A stretch of DNA of 64,000 nt, from the NCBI GenBank assembly GCA_016718315.1, contig JADKDV010000001.1, positions 744,001-808,000 on the forward strand, read 5' to 3'. Both the position numbers and the translations under genes were made by a program. How positions within the stretch are numbered: the first letter of the stretch is position 1; the number at the start of each line of letters is the position of its first letter. The stretch is from Candidatus Obscuribacter sp. Lineage in GTDB: Bacteria; Cyanobacteriota; Vampirovibrionia; Obscuribacterales; Obscuribacteraceae. Shown piece by piece: positions 27,149 to 34,327 of this stretch. The notes below the pieces were generated by a model. The model was given only the letters and a program-made list of their open reading frames with translations, was not told the origin of the DNA and searched no databases.

Positions 27149-27858
27149 TACCAGCCACCTCCGCCTCCAAGCCAGCGGCGACCACCCATGGGACTGTAAC
27201 CATAGCCGCCCATCATGCCGTAGCCCCCTGTGGAGTTAAAAGTACCGTCAGCCGGGCAATCACCCCAGGCAGCCGCACCCATTTCACTCTTAAGCTCGTT
27301 ATACATATTGATGGACATCTGATTTTGAAATTTTTGCTGATCTTTTTGATCTTGCACGGACTCACGCATTGAATTGATATCAGTGCCTAAATTGGCGAGA
27401 GTCTGAGACTCACCCTGGCGCAGATTACGAATAGACTCGTCGAGCTGGGCTATATAAGCCTGTTGCTTTTCGCGGTAGTCTTCATCCTGCTGTAACCAGC
27501 GTTGCAAGACCACCAGCTCCGGTGTTTTGTCGCCAGTTTTAATGGGTGTGCCAGCCTTTTTAGCCTTTTGCAGATAAGCAATGCGTTTTTCGGCATAGAG
27601 GCGGTAAGGCTCAGTGCGCGCCTGTTCAGCATCTAGTTCTTGCTCGGTAGCCTGCTCTTCCCGGCGATATTGATTGGCCATTGCCTCATCAGTGCGCAAA
27701 AGGCTCTGCTCATCGCTGTAAATATTTTGATTAGCCCCAGCCACCTGGGCGGATGCTGGCAAAATTGACAGACTGGAGCAAGTGGACGCCAAAAAGAGCG
27801 CCGCGCAAAAAACCTCACGCCATTTAGCCTGACCATTGATAGCTGTGAAATTGTGCAT
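27148..27858 (-). CDS. Secreted coiled-coil protein with Gly-rich tail
   Basis: 236 residues from ATG 27858 (GGGAGAAAG upstream). A signal peptide (EVFCAALFLASTCSSLSILPASA) is followed by a long charged, Gln-rich coiled coil (about 50-200, 'EQATEQELDAEQARTEP', 'QKDQQKFQNQMS'), then a Gly/Tyr/Met-rich tail ending in 'GGRRWLGGGGGW'. The stop TAG overlaps the GTG start of the calpain-like gene, so both are in one operon. No known family is recognised. Confidence 0.65.
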   Translation of the reverse strand: MHNFTAINGQAKWREVFCAALFLASTCSSLSILPASAQVAGANQNIYSDEQSLLRTDEAMANQYRREEQATEQELDAEQARTEPYRLYAEKRIAYLQKAKKAGTPIKTGDKTPELVVLQRWLQQDEDYREKQQAYIAQLDESIRNLRQGESQTLANLGTDINSMRESVQDQKDQQKFQNQMSINMYNELKSEMGAAAWGDCPADGTFNSTGGYGMMGGYGYSPMGGRRWLGGGGGW

Positions 27859-28166
27859 ATATCTTTCTCCCACCAGTGTTCCTCGGCTTTGCTCTGCCAT
27901 ATCCTCTGGTCCTATACCCGTTAACTCTTGAAATGCACACGTTCCCCATAAATGGCTGTCATAAATACTCGAGAAGCCGCCCCCAGCCATTTAAATGTTG
28001 CAACAGGTAAAGTACGCCAATTTATACCGGCGCGGTGGATGAGAGATTGCATTAAAAAACCAACATTTTCCTTTTTGAAAGGAGCAATTTATCAGCATCA
28101 CCGTCATAAAGGCAGTGAGGTTGAGATCAGTATCTCGGTCATCCTCCCAAACTTGGAGACGAAATC
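27859..28166. other. Intergenic region between divergent secreted-protein genes
   Basis: 308 bases without a convincing gene. It must hold the promoters of the coiled-coil operon (minus) and the Asn/Gly-rich protein (plus). A small stem GAGAT-CAGT-ATCTC (28123-28136) lies about 30 bases before the plus-strand gene. No RNA gene is seen. Confidence 0.5.
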
Positions 28167-28430
28167 ATGAATAAGACAGTAATCGCACTGGCGTGCGCTG
28201 TTGTACTGGGCGGTTTTTTCGTTCAGGGCGCAGAGGCCAGACATCATCATCGCTGGAATAATGGCTGTAATAACGGCGGCTATAACAACGGCTGGAATAA
28301 CAACGGTAGACACAAAGGTTGGCGCAATCGCGGCTATTACAATAGCTATAACGGTTACGGCAATGGCTGGGGTAACCGCTACTACACCGGTTATAACGGC
28401 ATTGGCACCAGATTACTTAACTGGCGCTAA
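28167..28430 (+). CDS. Secreted Gly/Asn/Tyr-rich small protein
   Basis: 87 residues. A signal peptide (KTVIALACAVVLGGFFVQGAEA) is followed by a mature chain of about 63 residues made of Asn, Gly, Tyr, Arg and Trp, with short repeats such as 'NNGxxNNGW' and 'YNGYGNGWGNRYY'. A His cluster (RHHHR) follows the cleavage site. Such composition is seen in surface, adhesive or amyloid-prone proteins. GGAGAC is eight bases upstream of ATG. Its last 14 bases overlap the convergent exonuclease/GIY-YIG gene. Confidence 0.65.
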   Translation: MNKTVIALACAVVLGGFFVQGAEARHHHRWNNGCNNGGYNNGWNNNGRHKGWRNRGYYNSYNGYGNGWGNRYYTGYNGIGTRLLNWR

Positions 28431-30357
28431 AACCACCAGTAGCACTGCCGCTGACATTTAAAGCCGGGACCTCTGAGTCCTGGCTTTGGTCTTTGGTCTC
28501 AAAGTAGACCAGCTGGCGCAAGGGCAATAACCGACCTCTGGCAATAAGACGACCAAGCTCAGTCAATAGCACTCGACAGCGGTCGTAAGTGTCGATATTG
28601 AGATTTTGCCAGGGATACTGTGGCGCTGCATCTGGTATCAAGAGAGCATAGCTTTTGCTTTTGGCTTTACTGCCCAGGCTAGCAATATGGTGCTTTAAAT
28701 CCTCGCTGAGAGCGGCGCTATCGACTACCTCAGCATTAGTAATTTTGCCACTGGCAAATGTCAGCCGGCGCAAAGCCAATTTGCCCTCCTTAAATAGCAC
28801 CTGGCAATTAAGAGCGCGACTGATACTCTGGCATTGCCAGTACATTTTTGCTGAGCGGCGCAATATGCCGACAATCATTTCTTCAATGGCAAAGGCGTCT
28901 ATCTCTGCTTCTTCATCCTCGTCATCATCTTCTTCGTCTTCTTCGGACAACTGATCATCATCTCTGGTCAATTGCAATTCAATACTTCTTCTCATTGCCT
29001 GGTCTGACTGATCTGCCTCATCAAAGAGACTTAGAGTTGTATCAATTTCACTATCTTGATTTTCTCTTTCATATTGCAAAGCACTATTTAGCTCATCTCG
29101 ATATAGCTTGAGACCAAGTGCCAATAAGCCTCGCACTGTAACATCACTGGCCAGGCTCAGCTCACCATTTAAAAGTGATTCGATTGTGCCAATAGTCAGT
29201 CCATCTTGACCCAGATAATTGTCTATAAATAAAGCCACGCCTTCTTCAATTATTTCTAGAGGAGCAAGATTCCAAAACAATTCTTCGCTAAACTCACCAG
29301 TGATAAGACTCTCAGTCAATACCAAAAGCGGCATCATCGCTTGCTCCCCGACAAAGGGACCAATTGGACACCGGACAGACTGCTCAGTGGAGACAAGGTC
29401 AAAATCACGACTGTAAAAAACCAGATTGCGTCCTTTTTGGCGCAGAGCACGGTTATATGGAGGGTCATACTCTTTGATCAAGTCAGTCTCAAGTAAGGCC
29501 GCCTCCAGAGGTGTTGCTACCTCAATGGTCTCGATATTGTGGATTTGACTGATTAGCTCTTTGGTCTTTGAGTCTTTACCCTTGCGCCCTCTAAAATAAC
29601 TATTGACGCGGCTTTTTAGCGACGTCGCCTTGCCCACATAAAGTATTTTGCCAGTACGACCAAGCATTTTATAAACGCCAGGTTTATCAGGCAATTCCAG
29701 CCGTTTCAACTTTTCTAGGGGTAGCTCATAAGCATTAGCTGTCTTAGATTTTTTAGGCAAAGGACGTCCCACAAACTCAAGTAGGTGCTCATAGGTAGTA
29801 ATGCCCTGAGCCTCAAGCCGGGGCAATAACTCTCGCCAAATAAAGGCTGTGGCCAGGACATGCCCACTTGCCCGTTTTTCTTCGTCGATAGTGAGCCCCA
29901 GATAACCGCCCAGAGCCCGAATGGCCCGCGAGGGCAAATCGGGGAAGAGTCTTTTGGCAATTTGACAGGTGCAGACAAATGAAAAAGGCAATTGTGAATT
30001 ATCATGGGTGGCATAAAAATCACTGATAAAAGACTGCTCGAATTGAGCCCAGTGAGCCACTGCTAGTAGCGGACTGGCACTGCTTGCCGAGACGACCGCC
30101 GCTAGCTCACTTATGACATCGATGGGTGAGTGAGCACTCTCCATATCACTATCGGTAATACCAGTGATTTTTTTGATGCGCTCAGGCACAATCGTATCAA
30201 CAGGCTGCTTAATCAGACGAGTAGTGATGGTAGGCTCATCCTGGTCAGTGGCAGGCTGGTAATGACTCCAGCCAAGCTCAAGTATTTGTCCATACTGAGG
30301 GCTGGCACCAGTTGTCTGACAATCAATAATCAACACCGGCAGGTCTTTTAGGAGCAT
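28417..30357 (-). CDS. Exonuclease-like domain fused to GIY-YIG nuclease
   Basis: 646 residues. An N-terminal DnaQ-like exonuclease fold (about 6-180) is followed by a UvrC/Cho-type GIY-YIG domain (about 225-302) with 'GVYKMLGRTGKILYVGKA', R250 and 'LEAALLETDLIKEYDPPYN'. DnaQ-UvrC fusions are known repair-linked proteins that nick damaged DNA. The exonuclease site is altered: D-C-Q at 12-14 instead of D-x-E, FE at 106-107 where FD is usual, and no Asp near 170. The GIY-YIG site looks intact. A very acidic patch (about 475-495) separates further domains. The gene overlaps the helicase stop by ten bases, so it is cotranscribed and coupled. Confidence 0.82.
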   Translation of the reverse strand: MLLKDLPVLIIDCQTTGASPQYGQILELGWSHYQPATDQDEPTITTRLIKQPVDTIVPERIKKITGITDSDMESAHSPIDVISELAAVVSASSASPLLAVAHWAQFEQSFISDFYATHDNSQLPFSFVCTCQIAKRLFPDLPSRAIRALGGYLGLTIDEEKRASGHVLATAFIWRELLPRLEAQGITTYEHLLEFVGRPLPKKSKTANAYELPLEKLKRLELPDKPGVYKMLGRTGKILYVGKATSLKSRVNSYFRGRKGKDSKTKELISQIHNIETIEVATPLEAALLETDLIKEYDPPYNRALRQKGRNLVFYSRDFDLVSTEQSVRCPIGPFVGEQAMMPLLVLTESLITGEFSEELFWNLAPLEIIEEGVALFIDNYLGQDGLTIGTIESLLNGELSLASDVTVRGLLALGLKLYRDELNSALQYERENQDSEIDTTLSLFDEADQSDQAMRRSIELQLTRDDDQLSEEDEEDDDEDEEAEIDAFAIEEMIVGILRRSAKMYWQCQSISRALNCQVLFKEGKLALRRLTFASGKITNAEVVDSAALSEDLKHHIASLGSKAKSKSYALLIPDAAPQYPWQNLNIDTYDRCRVLLTELGRLIARGRLLPLRQLVYFETKDQSQDSEVPALNVSGSATGGFSAS

Positions 30358-32873
30358 GGCAATTTATCACCACTTGCATGCTCTTGCCAAAATTGTGTAA
30401 TGTCTTTGACAAGACTCTGCGAGACTAGACTCTCCACACCGCCTTTAGTCCAATCAAGGGGCATAGAGCCTACGTAGGCTGGCTCGGTAAAGCGCTTGTC
30501 CATGAGCACAATGAGGCCTTTATCGGTATCAGAGCGAATCACACGACCAGCAGCCTGAATCACTTTAGCCATAGCTGGATAAATATAGGCATAGTCAAAA
30601 CCGCTACCATAGCGCTTCTCGTAATATTCTCTGATTTTTTCGCGTTCAAAATTATAGTTAGGCAGACCTGGACCAACGATTATTGCTCCAATAATCATTT
30701 CGCCGGGATAGTCTACGCCCTCAGCAAAGACCCCGCCCTGCACTGCAAATACCAGTGTAGGACTGCCAACTCCCAGGGCTTCGATAATTTCTTTAGCGCG
30801 GCTTTGAGAAATTTCGCTTTCTTGTTTGAGTAAATTGATTTGAGGCAAGTCCATCTTTTTGACTCGCGCATAAACCGCCTCAAGAAAAACAAAACTAGGA
30901 AAAAAGACAAAATAATTGCCCGCTCTAACGGCTGTCAGCCGGGCTATAGCCTGGGCAATTTTGTCATAATTGCGTTCTCTGTCCGAGTACTTGGTGGACA
31001 CTTGTGGTATCACCAGGATTTTGCGATTCTGCCTGGGAAAAGGGCTAAAATATTCGCGGCAGGACAGCTCATCAGGTTCAAAACCAGACAACTGTGCAAA
31101 ATACTGAAATGGCTTAATTGTGGCCGAAAACGCCGCCACATGCGCGAATTCTTTATGAGCCAGCTTGAGTCTGCTGGATGCATCACAGCAAACCACTTTG
31201 AGAGTCTCGTCATAACTCATATCGCGTTTGCGCTCACGGGTGTATAAGTGCAAAAACTCATCGCCCTCATAAGCAAGACAATCCTGAAAGTCACTGACAT
31301 AGTTAAACAAAGCAAGAATTGGATCCTGCACCACTTTACCTTTTTTATCAGCAACCGCAGGTGGGGCGGACTTTGCTTGCATGGCCTGATCAAATCCAGG
31401 AATAGAAGGCTGATTGCGCGTGTCTCTTATAGCCAGACGCTTGACCATCACTGCTGTTAGCTTGGCCAGAGCCGCTTCAAACATTTCTGGAGCAAGACTA
31501 ATTTTGCTGTCCTTTTGCTTGGTCAAACGTCCCACATTTGAAATCGAAAACAAAATCTCAGAAAGTGCTGTCCTTAGCTCAGTTTGCTCAGCAGCTGATA
31601 AGCCACTGAGATCGCTAGCAGTAGCAACAATTTGCGCCGAGCTTAATGACTTACTGTAATAATCGCAGGAGCGCTGCGGCAAGTTATGGGCTTCATCGAT
31701 GACCAGATTGGGTTTTTGGAAGTCTTTAGAGAGCGAATAAGTAAAGCGTCCAAGTGTATTGCGTGGCGAAAAGACATAGTTATAATCTGCCACCACAACA
31801 TCACTTTGACTGATAGCATCGAGCGACAATTCAAAAGGACAGACCTGATATTTTTCACCAATCTTTTTAAAAGTCTCTTGAGTAAGCGAGTTCATCCGCC
31901 CTACTTTTTCGACCAATTTGTGCTGCGCCAACTTGTCATAATAATCTCTGGCATACTCACAATAGCCAGGATTACAAATCACTTCGTCTTTTAGACACAT
32001 CCTCGCTTTGGCATTGAGAGTCATCGACTTGACTCGACAGCCTACTTCTCTTAGATGTGCCAGAGCATCCTGGGCACCAATATGCTGACTATTTTTTGGT
32101 GTTACATAGATGAGCTTTTGACCGCGACTGAGAGCATCACGCAACAAAGGAAAAATCACCGCTGCAGTCTTACCCAGACCGGTGGGTGCCTGAATCAATA
32201 CTTGACTCTTATCCACAATATCGCTGGATAGTTCTTCAATCAATTCTTTTTGTCCAGGCCGTGGCGACTCAAAAGGAAATGTCAGCTGACCAGAGAGAGT
32301 CTTACGTCTTTCTCGCGCTTTTATTTCTGAAGTAACTTGCTTATCTAATTCAGCCAAACGCTTAGCCAGCCAGCTCTCGTACTGGACAGGATCAAAGTCC
32401 ACTGTAAATTCATCAATGGCGCCCTCTGTATTGCCGACCACAAGCAACCTGGTCACTGGTACCACACCACGATCCAGATGGACTATATAGGCATATGTAG
32501 CCAGTTGTAGCCGGTAAGGATGGTGCGGCTCTTGCTTGAGCTTAGCGGACAGCTCGTTTTGATTGATAGTGCTTTTGATTTCTTCGATGGTCGGTCTGAC
32601 TCCATCGATAAATCCATCAGCTCGACCAGATACAGCAAAGACAAAATTATCCGACTCAAATTTATGAGCCAGCCTTTGCTCAGCTTTGTAGGCAGGATAG
32701 AGCTTTTGCCTTTGCTTTTGCAGTTTGCTATGGATACCCCGACCGTCTTCTGCCAGAGCCAGAGGACCGCCAAATATCTGGGCATAGCCTGAGTTAATCT
32801 CGATACTGCCAGTCAGCGGCGAGGGCAGGGCAAAATCCTTGATTGATATTGATACCGATGCTTTCTTTTGCAT
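30348..32873 (-). CDS. RecB-nuclease/XPD-like ATP-dependent helicase
   Basis: About 841 residues from ATG 32873. An N-terminal PD-(D/E)xK nuclease of RecB type (about 30-180) has D90, E98-I-K100 ('TIEEIKST') and the QxxxY motif at 123-127. A superfamily 2 DinG/XPD helicase follows: Walker A at 229-236 (APTGLGKT), DEAH at 393-396, and motif VI 'QAAGRVIRSD'. Four Cys (293, 300, 305, 345) sit where XPD-type helicases hold a 4Fe-4S cluster. It should unwind and trim DNA in repair, which fits its partner gene. The upstream TTG at 32894 lies inside a terminator, so ATG 32873 is preferred. Confidence 0.87.
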   Translation of the reverse strand: MQKKASVSISIKDFALPSPLTGSIEINSGYAQIFGGPLALAEDGRGIHSKLQKQRQKLYPAYKAEQRLAHKFESDNFVFAVSGRADGFIDGVRPTIEEIKSTINQNELSAKLKQEPHHPYRLQLATYAYIVHLDRGVVPVTRLLVVGNTEGAIDEFTVDFDPVQYESWLAKRLAELDKQVTSEIKARERRKTLSGQLTFPFESPRPGQKELIEELSSDIVDKSQVLIQAPTGLGKTAAVIFPLLRDALSRGQKLIYVTPKNSQHIGAQDALAHLREVGCRVKSMTLNAKARMCLKDEVICNPGYCEYARDYYDKLAQHKLVEKVGRMNSLTQETFKKIGEKYQVCPFELSLDAISQSDVVVADYNYVFSPRNTLGRFTYSLSKDFQKPNLVIDEAHNLPQRSCDYYSKSLSSAQIVATASDLSGLSAAEQTELRTALSEILFSISNVGRLTKQKDSKISLAPEMFEAALAKLTAVMVKRLAIRDTRNQPSIPGFDQAMQAKSAPPAVADKKGKVVQDPILALFNYVSDFQDCLAYEGDEFLHLYTRERKRDMSYDETLKVVCCDASSRLKLAHKEFAHVAAFSATIKPFQYFAQLSGFEPDELSCREYFSPFPRQNRKILVIPQVSTKYSDRERNYDKIAQAIARLTAVRAGNYFVFFPSFVFLEAVYARVKKMDLPQINLLKQESEISQSRAKEIIEALGVGSPTLVFAVQGGVFAEGVDYPGEMIIGAIIVGPGLPNYNFEREKIREYYEKRYGSGFDYAYIYPAMAKVIQAAGRVIRSDTDKGLIVLMDKRFTEPAYVGSMPLDWTKGGVESLVSQSLVKDITQFWQEHASGDKLPCS

Positions 32874-32893
32874 ATTTATGTATGGTAACACCA

Positions 32894-32936
32894 AAAGCCG
32901 ACTTTACATCCTTACAAAAAGGCAAGAGTCGGCTTT
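32894..32936 (-). terminator. Terminator-like hairpin before the helicase gene
   Basis: AAAGCCGACT (32894-32903) pairs with AGTCGGCTTT (32927-32936), a perfect ten-base stem with a 23-base loop. On the minus strand the stem ends in TTTTGG. It follows the zinc-ribbon protein gene and would end that transcript; the helicase gene begins 20 bases later and needs its own promoter or readthrough. Confidence 0.65.
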
Positions 32937-32966
32937 AAGCATCGATTTAAGGAATGGTCTTAGGGT

Positions 32967-33266
32967 CTAACGACCACCGATGTCTTCGGCAGATCTAAGC
33001 TCTTTGTTGCAATGACTGCAACGTGGAAACTCACCGTCCCAGACACGCGGCAACACATGTCCGTTAATGTCACAGGGACTGGTTTTAGCAGACTTTTGGC
33101 CAAAGCTAAAGGCACTGACCAGATCGGCAAAAAACTCGCCGGTCTTTTTGCGAATGGCAACATCAGGTCTCTCAGCCTTTTGACTGCCAGCCTTCATTGC
33201 CTGCAGATTCTGCTGGGTCATGCGCGGTCCGCGCTTGGGCACGGAATTATTATCTTGTTCGCTCAC
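32967..33266 (-). CDS. Small zinc-ribbon protein of unknown function
   Basis: About 99 residues from GTG 33266, six bases after GAGGTG; a TTG at 33278 overlaps that ribosome site and is unlikely. The C-terminal part has 'SPCDINGHVLPRVWDGEFPRCSHCNKEL': a CxxC plus Cys/His upstream that could hold a zinc ion. The N-terminus is basic and polar with no signal peptide, so it is cytoplasmic. No family recognised. Confidence 0.65.
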   Translation of the reverse strand: MSEQDNNSVPKRGPRMTQQNLQAMKAGSQKAERPDVAIRKKTGEFFADLVSAFSFGQKSAKTSPCDINGHVLPRVWDGEFPRCSHCNKELRSAEDIGGR

Positions 33267-33351
33267 AACACACCTCAAAAGTTAGCTCTTAGGGCTCATT
33301 CTATACTAGAACTAGCCTGAAGCAAGGCAATTTGCTGGAGACTGTGTCAAT

Positions 33352-34326
33352 CTAGGATTGCGGTTTGATATGGTCGTCCAGCCAGCTAACTGTATCACTA
33401 AAAGCCTTATCGTTAACGGTTTTGTCTTCAAAGACATAGTGGTCACCGTCGGCCACCTGCATAAACTTTTTGTCCTTGGTGGACAGACTTTTAAATACCC
33501 GCTCGGTGCCGGCAGGCCTGGACTCGCCATCTTTCATACCTTGCACAATTAGGACCGGATCTTCTTTGATTGCTCTGGCAAAACGTCTAGTCTTGTACAT
33601 ATAAAACTGACAGCTCATCAGCTCCGTGGCAGTAAGATCCAATCTCACATCCGGATCGCTTTTGAGAAATTCACGAGTAGAAGAACGCGGACTGGCAGCA
33701 TCGATAAGCTGTTTAGCCATGCCAAAGTCTTTGTTGGGGCTGGTGAGGAAGTGTCCACCAACAGTGGTGTAATTGCGGAAGGTGCCAAAGTGCTCGCCGC
33801 CCGGGCAAGATGAAATAGTACCGTCAATCAAATCACCATAGCGCGCTTGAGCTTCCAGGGCCAGAGCACCACCCATGGCTTCACCAAGGACAAAGAGTTT
33901 GGTATCGGGATACTTGGACTTGAGAGCTGTGACTACTTGTTTGATATCCTTGAGCGAAGCAGGAATATTCATCTTGCCAGCTTTTTTGCTAAAAATGCGC
34001 CAGCCGCCAAAACCGCGCAAGTCCATGGCATAAACAGCCATACCCTTTTGACTCAGTCTGGTGCCTAGATCATTAAAGACGCCACCATGCATACCAAGCT
34101 CATGGAGGCAGAGCACGACAGCCTTTGGTTTTTCGTCCTGAGACTTCCAGTGCCAGATTGGCGGCACTGATTCGATGATTTTTTCTTTGACGGCTTTTTC
34201 ACCATCCCGAGCAATAGCCACTCCACTAAGACTAAAAGGAGCAAAACCAGGCAAGACCGGCAAAGCCATAAGTAGGGCCGCCACAACTATGCTTTTGCTT
34301 TTGGCGGTAACCGTTTTGATGCTCAC
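33352..34326 (-). CDS. Alpha/beta hydrolase with missing nucleophile
   Basis: 324 residues from GTG 34326, one base after the caspase-protein stop and eight bases after GAGGAG, so translation is coupled. A signal peptide (SIVVAALLMALPVLPGFAPF) directs export. The fold matches monoacylglycerol-lipase-like hydrolases ('VVLCLHELGMHGGVF', 'AVYAMDLRGFGGW'). The nucleophile elbow reads G-E-A-M-G-G with Ala150 (GCC) in place of Ser, so ordinary ester hydrolysis is not expected. The Asp ('GMKDGESRP') and His ('GDHYVFED') look kept. Its homologue at 39609 has G-E-S-M-G-G. Likely a binding or regulatory pseudoenzyme. Confidence 0.85.
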   Translation of the reverse strand: MSIKTVTAKSKSIVVAALLMALPVLPGFAPFSLSGVAIARDGEKAVKEKIIESVPPIWHWKSQDEKPKAVVLCLHELGMHGGVFNDLGTRLSQKGMAVYAMDLRGFGGWRIFSKKAGKMNIPASLKDIKQVVTALKSKYPDTKLFVLGEAMGGALALEAQARYGDLIDGTISSCPGGEHFGTFRNYTTVGGHFLTSPNKDFGMAKQLIDAASPRSSTREFLKSDPDVRLDLTATELMSCQFYMYKTRRFARAIKEDPVLIVQGMKDGESRPAGTERVFKSLSTKDKKFMQVADGDHYVFEDKTVNDKAFSDTVSWLDDHIKPQS

Positions 34327-34327
34327 T

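Noticed and set aside
28201..28461. Alternative 86-residue frame overlapping the Gly/Asn-rich gene
   Set aside because: Different frame of the same repeats; lacks the signal peptide and ribosome site of the 28167 gene.
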